Shown: positions 43,298 through 52,606, counted from the stretch's first letter. The stretch: DNA of 64,000 nucleotides from Hoyosella subflava DQS3-9A1 (GCF_000214175.1 NC_015564.1:4464001-4528000); one strand, 5' to 3'. The notes: generated by a model from the letters alone, not told the origin. Translations and numbers: made by a program.

Positions 43298-44056
43298 TCA
43301 AATGCCTGGGTGCGGCCATTGGGTCGCACCCAATTCGCGCGAAATCGTCCGCGCTGCGGACCGCACGGCCTCCACGACTGAGTCGCCAACCGGCCATTCC
43401 GTCGTGGGCACCACGACTCCGATTGCACCGACCAACTGGTGCGAGTCAAACACGGCGCCGGCGAGCCCCGATTCACCGAGCACCGCTTCATCGCACTCCT
43501 CCGCGATCCCTGTCCGGCGCACCTGCGCGAGCACGCCCTGCAGTTCCTCGCGGCTGGTTATCGTCTCGCCCGTCATTCCCCGTAGAGCCTGCCCCTGAGT
43601 CTCGACGGCCGGCAAGAACGCGAGCAGAGCTTTGCCAAGGGCGCTCGCATGAGCTGGAATCACAATGCCGACCTCAGGCATATAGCGTCCGCCGTCTGGC
43701 CGCGGCTGATGGTAGATGATCACGACGTCGCCCAGTGCTTCTCCCGGCAGCAGCACACCTACCCGCACAGCGAAACCCGTACGTCGGCCCAGTTCCTCTG
43801 CCCAGGTGATGGCCCGTGACCGCAGGTCGAGGGTGTCGAGATAGACGTTGCCGAGCCGCAGCGTCGCAGGCCCCAGCTGGTACCGCCCCGTCGGCCGATC
43901 CTGCACGACAAGTCCGTGGGAGACGAGAGTGCGCACGATGCCGTGCACGGTGGGCGGACGCAGCTCGAGGTGCGCAGACAGTTCTGAAAGGCTCATGCGG
44001 CGAGCTCCCTGAAGCGCCGTCAGGATGCGGATCGCGCGGTCGACCGACTGAATCAC
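43298..44056 (-). CDS. IclR-family regulator of the dihydroxyacetone locus
   Basis: 252 residues. N-terminal winged HTH (VDRAIRILTALQGARRMSLS, ELSAHLELRPPTVHGIVRTL), C-terminal effector domain (PAHASALGKALLAFLP; AVFDSHQLVGAIGVVVPT). It is divergent from the aquaporin-dhaKLM operon with a 19-bp dyad at 44136-44154 in between, nearly the same element as at glpK. A distinct paralogue of the IclR at 25084. Confidence 0.89.
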   Translation of the reverse strand: MIQSVDRAIRILTALQGARRMSLSELSAHLELRPPTVHGIVRTLVSHGLVVQDRPTGRYQLGPATLRLGNVYLDTLDLRSRAITWAEELGRRTGFAVRVGVLLPGEALGDVVIIYHQPRPDGGRYMPEVGIVIPAHASALGKALLAFLPAVETQGQALRGMTGETITSREELQGVLAQVRRTGIAEECDEAVLGESGLAGAVFDSHQLVGAIGVVVPTTEWPVGDSVVEAVRSAARTISRELGATQWPHPGI

Positions 44057-44135
44057 GTGAGTCCTCGGTTCTCGCTCACAACGAATTTCGAAAGCTATTG
44101 CGAACAGCCTAACCGGCAGCGTAGTGTGACGTACA

Positions 44136-44154
44136 TCATTCGATAATGTCGAAT
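44136..44154. promoter_or_regulatory. IclR-type operator between iclR2 and the channel gene
   Basis: CATTCGATAATGTCGAATG is dyad symmetric (CATTCGA / TCGAATG) and differs from the glycerol-locus copy at 25021-25039 at only 3 of 19 positions. A further half-site CATTCGGCA follows at 44156. Confidence 0.7.
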
Positions 44155-44198
44155 GTCATTCGGCAGAAGCTCTCAATGGCTGGCATCGGAGACCACCA

Positions 44199-44960
44199 AT
44201 GGACGATCACATTCCTCCAAGCACTCCCCAGAAACTCGCAGCCGAAGCGCTGGGCACGGGGTTTCTCGTATTCATCGGCGTTGGCGCCGTCCCTGCGACG
44301 CTCATCATCAACGGCGACAGCCCGTTCACCATGGCTGACCTGGGCATCATCTCGCTCGCCTTCGGCACAATCGTCGTCGCGACCGTCTACGCGTTCGGCC
44401 ATATTTCGGGCAACCACATCAACCCCGCGGTCACGCTCGCGCTAGCCGTCACTCGGCAATTCCCATGGCGTCGCGTCCCCGAATACCTCGCCGCCCAAGT
44501 AGTCGGTGCGACACTCGGCGCGCTCGCCATCGTCGGCGTCCTCGGCCAGCAAGCAAACGACGTGGGGCTAGGCGTCGCCTCCTACGGCGGAGGCGTCAAC
44601 GCCGGACAAGCATTTACCGGGGAGTTCATAGGGACATTTATCCTCGTCCTGACAGTCCTGCTTGTGATTCATCGTGCAGCGACGCCCGGCTTCGCCGGAA
44701 TTGCCATCGGCCTTGTCGTTTTCGCCGTAATCATTCCCCTCGCACCAGCCACAGGTGCATCCATCAACCCCGCCCGCACACTCGGACCCATGATTATCCA
44801 CCAGCTTTACGGCGGCGACGTAGCGTGGAGTCAGGCACCGGTGTACCTCGCTGCCGAACTTTCCGCTGGAGCCGCCGCAGCGCTGGTCTATCTGGCGCTG
44901 ACGACCGCGCGAAGAGTTCCCCAGCCCATGGCCACCACGACTGTTAAAGCACCTGCATAG
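44199..44960 (+). CDS. MIP-family channel (aquaporin/glyceroporin), linked to dhaKLM
   Basis: 253 residues, six transmembrane helices. Half-helix motifs SGNHINPAVTLAL and TGASINPARTLGP. The residue after the second NPAR is Thr, where glycerol facilitators have Asp (as in the glpF here). So selectivity may differ: water, dihydroxyacetone or another small solute. It is the first gene of the operon, 12 nt before dhaK. Confidence 0.88.
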   Translation: MDDHIPPSTPQKLAAEALGTGFLVFIGVGAVPATLIINGDSPFTMADLGIISLAFGTIVVATVYAFGHISGNHINPAVTLALAVTRQFPWRRVPEYLAAQVVGATLGALAIVGVLGQQANDVGLGVASYGGGVNAGQAFTGEFIGTFILVLTVLLVIHRAATPGFAGIAIGLVVFAVIIPLAPATGASINPARTLGPMIIHQLYGGDVAWSQAPVYLAAELSAGAAAALVYLALTTARRVPQPMATTTVKAPA

Positions 44961-44972
44961 CAAGGAAACCTC

Positions 44973-45974
44973 ATGAAGAAACTCATCAACGAGCCCGCCG
45001 GTGTCGTCACCGAAGCACTCGCAGGAATGGGCGCCGCACATCCCGAGCTCCGCATCGACCTCGAGAACCGAATCGTCTACCGCGCAGACGCTCCCGTGAA
45101 AGGAAAAGTCGGCCTGATCTCCGGCGGCGGCTCCGGGCATGAGCCGATGCACAGCGGATTCGTCGGACTGGGAATGCTCGATGCCGCGTGTGCTGGCGAG
45201 GTCTTCACCTCACCAGTCCCGGACCAGATGCTTGAAGCAACAAAGTCCGTCGACTCCGGTGCGGGCGTGCTGCACATCGTGAAGAACTACACCGGTGACA
45301 TCATGAACTTCGAAATGGCTGCCGAACTAGCAGCCGCAGAGACCGGCACCGAGGTCATCCAAGTCGTCACCAACGACGACGTTGCTGTCAAGGACAGCCT
45401 CTACACCGCTGGACGGCGAGGGGTCGGCGTGACCGTTCTCGTGGAGAAACTGGCCGGGGCCGCAGCAGAACAAGGCCGCCCGTTGAAAGAGGTCGCTGAC
45501 GTCGCCCAGCTCGTCAATGACAACGGCCGCAGCATGGGTATCGCCTTGACCCCGTGCACCGTCCCCGCGGCAGGCAAACCAACGTTTACACTCGCCGAAG
45601 ACGAAATGGAAGTTGGCGTCGGGATTCACGGCGAGCCAGGCCGGGCAACTGTGAAGCTTGCACCGGCGCGCGAGATCGCCGAAATGCTCATGGAGCCAAT
45701 CCTTTCCGATCTTCCATTTAAAACGGGCGACAACGTCATCGCGTTCATCAACGGTATGGGTGGCACCCCGCTGCTGGAGCTGTACCTCATGTTCGGTGAA
45801 GTCGCTCGCATCCTGAAGGGGCATGGCATAGAAATCGCGCGGTCTCTCACGGGTTCCTACATGACGTCTCTCGAAATGGCCGGGTGCTCCGTCACGCTCC
45901 TCAAAGCGAACGACGACATCATGACGCTGTGGGATGCACCAGTGAACACGCCAGCACTGCGCTGGGGGGTCTGA
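44973..45974 (+). CDS. dhaK: dihydroxyacetone kinase subunit DhaK
   Basis: 333 residues. [18 protein letters not shown] binds substrate, and the His in [10 protein letters not shown] is the residue that forms a hemiaminal with dihydroxyacetone. With DhaL-ATP/ADP and DhaM it makes dihydroxyacetone phosphate using PEP. Typical length. A RBS AAGGAAAC precedes ATG 44973. Confidence 0.94.
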   Translation: MKKLINEPAGVVTEALAGMGAAHPELRIDLENRIVYRADAPVKGKVGLISGGGSGHEPMHSGFVGLGMLDAACAGEVFTSPVPDQMLEATKSVDSGAGVLHIVKNYTGDIMNFEMAAELAAAETGTEVIQVVTNDDVAVKDSLYTAGRRGVGVTVLVEKLAGAAAEQGRPLKEVADVAQLVNDNGRSMGIALTPCTVPAAGKPTFTLAEDEMEVGVGIHGEPGRATVKLAPAREIAEMLMEPILSDLPFKTGDNVIAFINGMGGTPLLELYLMFGEVARILKGHGIEIARSLTGSYMTSLEMAGCSVTLLKANDDIMTLWDAPVNTPALRWGV

Positions 45975-45976
45975 AA

Positions 45977-46606
45977 ATGACGATTACTGTTACCCAACTC
46001 AGCTCGTGGCTTCGCATCTACGCGGAACTCATCAACGAACACACCGAGGAACTCACCCAGTTGGACTCGGCGATCGGCGACGCTGACCATGGCACAAACA
46101 TGCAACGCGGTACCGCGGCCGTCCTCGCCGCCATCGACGCCAACCCGGCCGACGACGCCGCCGCACTGTTCAAAACCGCGGGAATGGCGCTCGTCAGCAA
46201 AGTAGGCGGCGCAAGCGGTCCGCTGTACGGCACGTTCTTCATTCGAGCAGCGGCGTCCGCGGGCGCGGTCACGGAACTCAGCTCCCACGATTTCGCGAAG
46301 CTCCTGCACGCGGGACTGGAAGGCGTTGTCGCGCGGGGCAAACCTGAGCCTGGAGACAAAACCATGTTCGATGCGCTGGCTCCAGCAGTAGAAGCGGTCG
46401 ACGACGCCCTTGACGACGGCGCCTCTCTCAGCGACGCACTCGCCGCAGCCGTCACCGCTGCCAACGCTGGCCGCGACGCCACAATCCCAATGCTCGCACG
46501 CAAAGGACGCGCGTCCTACCTCGGAGAGCGCAGCGTTGGGCATCAAGACCCTGGCGCGACCAGCGCAGCACTACTGATCACCGCCGCAGCAAGAGCTTTC
46601 GGGTGA
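45977..46606 (+). CDS. dhaL: dihydroxyacetone kinase subunit DhaL (ADP-binding)
   Basis: 209 residues from ATG 45977, 2 nt after dhaK. The Mg/nucleotide site is seen in LDSAIGDADHGTNMQRG, with GGASGPLYGTFF and C-terminal GERSVGHQDPGA. DhaL holds ADP permanently and is rephosphorylated by DhaM. Confidence 0.94.
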   Translation: MTITVTQLSSWLRIYAELINEHTEELTQLDSAIGDADHGTNMQRGTAAVLAAIDANPADDAAALFKTAGMALVSKVGGASGPLYGTFFIRAAASAGAVTELSSHDFAKLLHAGLEGVVARGKPEPGDKTMFDALAPAVEAVDDALDDGASLSDALAAAVTAANAGRDATIPMLARKGRASYLGERSVGHQDPGATSAALLITAAARAFG

Positions 46607-49065
46607 TCGCGATGGTAGGACTAGTCGTCGTCTCTCACAGCCGTCAACTCGCCGATGCCGCCGTCGCGCTCGCGTCGGAAATGGTGCACGGGCGCAGCTT
46701 ACGCATCGCGGTGGCAGCGGGCCTCGACGAACGCACACTCGGAACCGATGCGATCGAAGTGCAAGCCGCGATCGAGAAAGTCGCTGGTGATGAGGGCGTA
46801 CTCGTCCTGATGGACCTTGGTTCCGCGGTGCTGTCCGCCGAACTCGCGCTCGACCTGCTTGACCCTGACATCGCCGCGAATGTGCGCTTGTGCTCCGCAC
46901 CGATCGTCGAAGGCCTCGTCGCCGCGACCGTTGCTGCCGCTGGGGGTGCCTCACTCGCCGAGGTCGAGGCAGAGGCGGTCGGCGGCCTCGCCGGCAAGCA
47001 AGCGCACCTCGGGCCCGCAGAGCCTGCCCCGGTCGCCGAAGTGGAGACGAACGATGGACTGACAGCGACATTCGTCGTAGAGAACGCGCACGGGCTGCAC
47101 GCCCGGCCCGCTGCCCGGCTAGCCGCTGAAGTACGTGGACGTGACGCGAGGGTTCATCTGCGCAACGTCACAACTGGGTCAGCGCCAGTACCCGCGTCGA
47201 GCCTCACCCGCCTGGCGACACTCGGTGCACTCGCCGGGCACAAGCTAGAAATTTCCGCCACCGGCAGACAGGCCAAAGAAACGATCGATCACGTGCTTTC
47301 GCTGGCCGCACGCCACTTCGATGAGACCGTGCCGACAGAGAAGCCACCCACAATCACGCGGCAGGCAACTCAGCTAGGACCACGACCAGCGTCGCCAGGC
47401 ATCGGCATCGGACCTGCCTGGTTCGCCTCCTCCGGTGAAATCGACGTCTCCGGCATCGATTCGACCGCTGCTGATCCGGCAGCGGAGTGGCGGCGGATCC
47501 GCAGCGCGACAGCTGATACACGGCACAGCATCTCCCACACGCGCGCCACCACAGCACGCCAAGTCGGCGAAACCGAGGCAGCCGTTTTCGACGCACATTT
47601 GATGCTCCTCGATGACACCGAACTCCTCGACGCCGTACACGCGCAGATCGACGCTGGCGCGTCGGCTCCCCGCGCCTGGGCCGACGTCCTCGACGGTGCA
47701 GCAGCGGATTTCGAGCGGCTCGATGACGAGTACCTGCGTGCCCGCGCCGCCGACGTGCGGGCCGTACGCAATCAGGTCCTTAGTGCACTACTCGGCATTT
47801 CCGGTGACTTCACACCACAGGACGGTGTCCTGATTGCCGCCGACCTGACACCGGCGCAGGCGGCACTGCTCGACCGCACCATCGTAAACGCCATTGTGCT
47901 CGCGCACGGCAGCCCGACGTCGCACGCCGCTATTCTTGCGCGTTCACTCGGTATTCCCGCAGTCGTCGGCGCGGGTCCAGATGTGCTCGCGGTAGTGCCG
48001 GGCACCATGGTGGCCGTCGACGGCGACACCGGTACGTTGCACGTCGACCCAGCCGACTCACTGTTGGCCGGCCTTCGCGATCGTGCAGCCAGAGATCAGC
48101 AACAGTTCACAGAAGCACTCGCTCGTGCCGTGGACCCCGCCGTCACCCAAGACGGTGTCACCGTGCACGTCGCCGCGAATCTGGGCAGCCTTGCCGACGC
48201 TAAAGCTGCCGTGGCGAACGGGGCTGACCTCGCGGGTCTCATCCGTACCGAGTTCCTGTTCCTCGGCCGGGACACGGCGCCGACGGAAGCCGAACAGTTC
48301 CAGACGTACCAGCGCATAGCTGCGGCGCTCGATGGCCGTAGAGCAACCTTCCGGACCCTCGATATCGGTGGCGACAAACCCCTGCCTTACGTTTCACAGC
48401 CACACGAAGAGAACCCGTTCCTCGGCGTGCGTGGCCTCCGACTAGCGCTTGCCCAGCCGGAGCTTTTCGCTCCGCAACTGACGGCATTGCGTCGCGTGGC
48501 CGCGCAGTATCCCGTTAGCGTCATGTTCCCGATGGTGAGCACCGTCGACGAACTCGCCGCAGCGAAACACTTGCTACAGGAAGCGTCAGCGGAGCCGATG
48601 CGCGCCGACACCGAGGTCGGAATGATGATCGAGGTGCCTTCTGCCGCACTGAAAGCTGGATCGTTTGCGCCCCACGTCGATTTCTTCAGCATCGGCACGA
48701 ACGACCTGACGCAGTACGCGCTCGCCGCCGAGCGCGGCAACGAGCGCCTGGGCGCCCTTTCGGACCCGCTCGACCCTGGCGTGCTGCGCCTCATTGCGGA
48801 GGTGTGCGCGGCCGCGCACGGCCAGGCGCGTGTCGCGGTCTGCGGTGAAATCGCCAGCGACCCGGTAGCTGCGCCGCTACTGCTCGGTCTCGGGGTCGAC
48901 GAACTGAGCGTCGCACCCTATTCGATCCCCGCCGTGAAGCAAGCTGTGCGTGGCCTCAGCGTGGAAGAGTGCCGTGAACTCGCACAGCAGGCACTGCGAC
49001 TGGCCCGGGCAGAGGACGTGCGCGCTCTCGTCCCCCTTCCAGATCCATCTGCGGGTGTCAACTAA
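46603..49065 (+). CDS. dhaM: DhaM fused to complete PTS enzyme I (EIIA-HPr-EI)
   Basis: 820 residues from GTG 46603 (GTGA overlap; ATG 46612 also possible). Order: EIIA-Man-like domain with His near residue 12 (GLVVVSHSRQLA); HPr domain with GLHARPAARLA (His166); enzyme I with phospho-His 441 in SPTSHAAILARSLG, followed by the full PEP-binding barrel (LIRTEFLFLG, FRTLDIGGDKPLPY, FFSIGTNDLTQYALAAERG) and the EI Cys747 in VAVCGEIASDP. E. coli DhaM has only a truncated EI-like part. This protein should autophosphorylate from PEP and relay phosphate to DhaL on its own. Confidence 0.93.
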   Translation: MIAMVGLVVVSHSRQLADAAVALASEMVHGRSLRIAVAAGLDERTLGTDAIEVQAAIEKVAGDEGVLVLMDLGSAVLSAELALDLLDPDIAANVRLCSAPIVEGLVAATVAAAGGASLAEVEAEAVGGLAGKQAHLGPAEPAPVAEVETNDGLTATFVVENAHGLHARPAARLAAEVRGRDARVHLRNVTTGSAPVPASSLTRLATLGALAGHKLEISATGRQAKETIDHVLSLAARHFDETVPTEKPPTITRQATQLGPRPASPGIGIGPAWFASSGEIDVSGIDSTAADPAAEWRRIRSATADTRHSISHTRATTARQVGETEAAVFDAHLMLLDDTELLDAVHAQIDAGASAPRAWADVLDGAAADFERLDDEYLRARAADVRAVRNQVLSALLGISGDFTPQDGVLIAADLTPAQAALLDRTIVNAIVLAHGSPTSHAAILARSLGIPAVVGAGPDVLAVVPGTMVAVDGDTGTLHVDPADSLLAGLRDRAARDQQQFTEALARAVDPAVTQDGVTVHVAANLGSLADAKAAVANGADLAGLIRTEFLFLGRDTAPTEAEQFQTYQRIAAALDGRRATFRTLDIGGDKPLPYVSQPHEENPFLGVRGLRLALAQPELFAPQLTALRRVAAQYPVSVMFPMVSTVDELAAAKHLLQEASAEPMRADTEVGMMIEVPSAALKAGSFAPHVDFFSIGTNDLTQYALAAERGNERLGALSDPLDPGVLRLIAEVCAAAHGQARVAVCGEIASDPVAAPLLLGLGVDELSVAPYSIPAVKQAVRGLSVEECRELAQQALRLARAEDVRALVPLPDPSAGVN

Positions 49066-49109
49066 ACGCCTGGTATGGGCCGCGTTTAGTTGACCTGTGC
49101 AGATGGATC
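49042..49109. terminator. long inverted repeat spanning the ends of two convergent genes
   Basis: Inner arms GTCAACTAAACGC (49057-49069) and GCGTTTAGTTGAC (49082-49094) are perfect. Outer arms GATCCATCTGC (49042-49052) and GCAGATGGATC (49099-49109) extend the pairing with 4 mismatches between. It holds the stop codons of dhaM and of the membrane protein at 49086, so both proteins end in DPSAxVN. Likely a bidirectional terminator. Confidence 0.75.
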
Positions 49110-50261
49110 GCGCGGGGAAGGGACGGGCCGGGGCAGGCCATAGGATTCGAGGCACACCACGTAGTACAGGGTCCAGAGCACCATCCAGTTCATCCAGCCC
49201 AGGGCGTTACCGTGCAAGGCTCCCGCGACAGCGGGTTCGTGCAGAACCGTCCCAGCGAACAGGAAGTAATAGGCAAGGAAAGTCCCGACACCGAGAGCCA
49301 GTGTCACCCCGATTCGAACCGCATAATTCACCGCGGGACTCAATCCATCCGGGCGATTGCCACATGCGTTAGCCCAGAAGATCATCCAGAACACCCAGCA
49401 GACGCCGATCTGTGCCGCGAAAGCAGTGATGCCCGGACCGATGGCCGCCGCCGCGTCGCTACCGATGACCACCTTCCCGACGCTCAGGAACAGATAGTAG
49501 AGCGCCGTACCCAGGGCGAGGTTTCCCGCGATCGATACGGCGGCCACCCGGCCCGGAGAACCTGCGAGCCGCCACGGCCAGTTGTCAGTGATCAGCCCCG
49601 TCAGTACGACCGACACGATGACTGAGTAAAACCAGCCGATCAGTGTGTCGGTACTGAACCATGCCGTCGCAGGATCAGCCCACACTGCCAGGCCAGGCAG
49701 GCCGAGGATGGCATACACCAGCAGTGTCGGCACCATCAGTAAGCCGATCTGCCCCAGGCCTGTCCAGGGCTGCGGTGATGCTGCGCGTGCGAACGGCCAA
49801 TGCTGCCAGTTCACGACGCCGGTGACGAAGAAAAAGAAGCCGAAAAGTACGAACAGCGCGCCCGTAAGGTAGCCCGCACCGTCAGCGCGATCGGCCGCGA
49901 AACTGGGATCAATTCTCCCCCAGCCGTATGCGAGCAGGTACGTGATGCCCGCACCGATAGCGAGGGATACCGCTATTACGGCTAAACCGCGGGCGGGCTG
50001 GCGCAGCCGGTCAAAGCCTACGAACTCCAGATTGAAGCCAATCCAGACAACAGCGAGAACCGTCCAGAACAGCAGGGCAAGGAATGGCTGCGGGTACAGG
50101 CCCAGGCCGCTCCATGCCGGGTCGATGAGGAGATACCAGAACAGAAGGGACAGTGCGGTAACGATCACCAGGTTCGCAGCGCCGAAGGCGTACCACGGTA
50201 TCGGCCGTCTCGGTGCGGGCGGTGTGGTGGTGACGTGGGCGGATACTGACACTTGGGACAT
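49086..50261 (-). CDS. multi-pass membrane protein of unknown function
   Basis: 391 residues from ATG 50261. About ten hydrophobic helices, many Trp (WYAFGAANLVIVTALSLLFWYLL; ALYYLFLSVGKVVIG; VCWVFWMIFWANACGNRPDG; AYYFLFAG). It has an N-terminal polar stretch with Pro/Arg and a C-terminal PRPVPSPRDPSAQVN tail. No transporter signature is recognised. A longer frame upstream lacks a better start. It converges on dhaM through a shared inverted repeat. Confidence 0.78.
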   Translation of the reverse strand: MSQVSVSAHVTTTPPAPRRPIPWYAFGAANLVIVTALSLLFWYLLIDPAWSGLGLYPQPFLALLFWTVLAVVWIGFNLEFVGFDRLRQPARGLAVIAVSLAIGAGITYLLAYGWGRIDPSFAADRADGAGYLTGALFVLFGFFFFVTGVVNWQHWPFARAASPQPWTGLGQIGLLMVPTLLVYAILGLPGLAVWADPATAWFSTDTLIGWFYSVIVSVVLTGLITDNWPWRLAGSPGRVAAVSIAGNLALGTALYYLFLSVGKVVIGSDAAAAIGPGITAFAAQIGVCWVFWMIFWANACGNRPDGLSPAVNYAVRIGVTLALGVGTFLAYYFLFAGTVLHEPAVAGALHGNALGWMNWMVLWTLYYVVCLESYGLPRPVPSPRDPSAQVN

Positions 50262-50518
50262 ACGAATACCTCGATCGCGAAGTGAGAGATACAGGACGTC
50301 AGAAGTGGCCAGAACGGGCGCTCCCTGTGGTCGCCCGGCCCTGTCGGTGTGACGCCTGAGTGTGATCTGGGTCTCGTGGACCACACCTAGTGGTACACGT
50401 TCAGCGGATCGGGCAGTAAGCGTTGCACAGGGTTGCACAGCGCTCTGCACCGACCGAATCCAGCAGCGCATGTCATCGCAAACGCGCTTTTCGCGGCCGT
50501 TTATGTTGACATACACAG

Positions 50519-51394
50519 ATGGATCTCGGAATGCCCACGGTGCTCAAGAAGGCCACAGCAACATTTCTTCTCAGCCCACCCGCAACGATGCGCGGTCTGG
50601 CAGCCACCGTGCTCCCGGGGAGGTCGACTCCGCTGCGGGGGAAAAACGTGCTGATCACCGGCGCGTCCTCGGGCGTCGGGGCTGCAACAGCCGAATTGCT
50701 TGCTGACCACAGCGCGAACGTGCTTCTCGTCGCGCGAAACACTGACCGACTGGAGGCGGCCGCAGAAACGATCCGGAGCAGAGGCGGCCCGTGCGAGACC
50801 TTCTCGTGCGACGTTACGGATGCAGCCGCCGTCGCCACCCTCGTCGATGACGTAATCGCACGGTTCGGCACGGTCGATGTGCTGGTCAACAACGCGGGCC
50901 GGTCAATCCGCCGGAGCGCGGAAGATTCTGTATCACGCTTTCACGATTACGAGCGCACCATGGCGCTCAACTACTTCGGCGCGGCCCGGCTCACGCTTGC
51001 GCTACTCCCGTCAATGCTGAAGGCAGGTGAGGGCCACATCATCAACGTCGCGACGTGGGGTGTGCATGCTGGATCAATGCCGATGTTCACGGCGTATCAC
51101 GCGTCGAAGGCAGCAATCACCGCGTTCGGTCGCAGCCTAGCGGCCGAATCCAGAGGTTCTGGGGTCCACGTGACGACAGTCCAGTTCCCGCTGATCCGGA
51201 CACCGATGATCGCACCCACCAAGCAGTACGAGTCAATGCCCGCGCTGACCCCGCAGCAGGCAGCGAACTGGATCCTCACCGCCGCCATGACCCGTCCGGT
51301 CGAGATTCATCCCCGTTACGCTGCGATGCTCCGGCACATCAGCACCTTCGCCCCAACTCTCGCTGACGCCATGATTCAACGCGCAGGAATCTAG
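50519..51394 (+). CDS. short-chain dehydrogenase/reductase
   Basis: 291 residues from ATG 50519 (ATG 50531 also possible; no strong RBS at either). N-terminal 40 residues are an extension; then NVLITGASSGVGAATAELLAD (cofactor site), VDVLVNNAGRSIRR, and YHASKAAITAFGRSLA with catalytic Tyr/Lys. NADP-type, based on LLVARNTDRLEAA. The HPRYAAMLRHISTFAPTLAD tail is like the SDRs attached to acyl/alcohol metabolism. Substrate unknown. It starts within a repeat of the 49.1-kb element. Confidence 0.87.
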   Translation: MDLGMPTVLKKATATFLLSPPATMRGLAATVLPGRSTPLRGKNVLITGASSGVGAATAELLADHSANVLLVARNTDRLEAAAETIRSRGGPCETFSCDVTDAAAVATLVDDVIARFGTVDVLVNNAGRSIRRSAEDSVSRFHDYERTMALNYFGAARLTLALLPSMLKAGEGHIINVATWGVHAGSMPMFTAYHASKAAITAFGRSLAAESRGSGVHVTTVQFPLIRTPMIAPTKQYESMPALTPQQAANWILTAAMTRPVEIHPRYAAMLRHISTFAPTLADAMIQRAGI

Positions 51395-51406
51395 CGGCGT
51401 GGGCGC

Positions 51407-52606
51407 TCACCGTGGCACGACAGCGTCGCCCGACCGCACCCACACAGCGAACATTTCGGTATCCGTGTCGACACCCTTGAAGGCGAAGGCACCTAGCGGC
51501 TCGATCGTGAAACCGTCGGCATTGAGGCGTTCAACAACCTCCTTGGTGACCGCGACCTGTCCAGCAGTCGCGACTGACAAAGCTCGGCTCGCCAAATTGA
51601 TGGGATGCCCGTACCAGTCACCTGATCTCGGAACCGCCTTGCCGAACGTCACCGATGCACGCAGCGGCGGCAAGCCTCGCGTCTGAGCCTGATCAACGAG
51701 CCTGACGGCGACCGCCACAATCGCATCCACATCGGGCGACATCAACATCACCGCGTCCCCGATGGTCTTGAAGACGCGCACGGGCGGATCAACCAACTCC
51801 GTCGCGAGCGCGGACAACTCGTCAGCAACTCCACCGAGAACCTCGGCCGGTAGTTGGCCGCCGAGCTTTGTGAAACCCACAAGATCGGCGAAACAGAAGG
51901 CAACGTCCTGCGTTCCGCCGATGCGCATGTTCTGCTTGTTGGCCGTACTCACTGCCTCCGAGCGGATTCGCTGCGCCAATGTCGTACCCAGAATATGCCC
52001 GAGTACCTGCGCCTCCACCTCAGCGAATCGACGGACTTCAAGCGCATAGCGGAGGATGACGTCAGTGTCCCCCTCTGCGCGCGACAAACCGTCCGCGACG
52101 AGCTCAGCTAACCCGTCAATGAAGCTGGCAAGGTTCCGTCCCCACACTCGAGCGAGCGCGTGGAGCTGCTCGAATTCGAATCCAAGCGCAAGGTAATCAG
52201 CCAATTGCTGCGCGACCATGACGTCGTCTGTGTTGTAGACGGGCGCATCGTCACCGGGGACGCCGCGCCCAAGCGCCCTGAACCAGGATCGCAGCAGTGC
52301 CTCGTCGACCGCTGCTTTCTCGGCAAGGTCGGCGAGTGTCAGTGTCCCCGGTGGTTCGAGCGCATGCTCGAGGATCAGCATGGGTAATCGTCCGTCAGCC
52401 GTAGCTGACTTGAGTTCATCGACGCTGACACCTTCGCAGATCAGCGCATCGAGAGCCACCACGCGCAGCGCACGGGCTTTGTCGTTCAGCCCATCGAGCA
52501 GACCGGCACCGGCGAAGAAGTCTTCGCCGGTGTGATCGCTGTGCGGATCATCACCGTGGGGCACATTAATTGATGCTAGTAGGTCACTACTGCTCGGGTA
52601 CTTCAT
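51407..52606 (-). CDS. class III adenylyl cyclase with N-terminal regulatory domain
   Basis: 399 residues from ATG 52606. Residues about 55-225 form a helical regulatory domain like that of the pH-sensing mycobacterial cyclases (Rv1264/Rv2212 type). The C-terminal cyclase domain has metal site FCFADLVGFTKLGGQ, second Asp in KTIGDAVMLMSPD, and GHPINLASRAL with the Asn/Arg that stabilise the transition state. It makes cAMP or is a sensor. It overlaps the end of the MFS gene by 20 nt. Confidence 0.88.
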   Translation of the reverse strand: MKYPSSSDLLASINVPHGDDPHSDHTGEDFFAGAGLLDGLNDKARALRVVALDALICEGVSVDELKSATADGRLPMLILEHALEPPGTLTLADLAEKAAVDEALLRSWFRALGRGVPGDDAPVYNTDDVMVAQQLADYLALGFEFEQLHALARVWGRNLASFIDGLAELVADGLSRAEGDTDVILRYALEVRRFAEVEAQVLGHILGTTLAQRIRSEAVSTANKQNMRIGGTQDVAFCFADLVGFTKLGGQLPAEVLGGVADELSALATELVDPPVRVFKTIGDAVMLMSPDVDAIVAVAVRLVDQAQTRGLPPLRASVTFGKAVPRSGDWYGHPINLASRALSVATAGQVAVTKEVVERLNADGFTIEPLGAFAFKGVDTDTEMFAVWVRSGDAVVPR

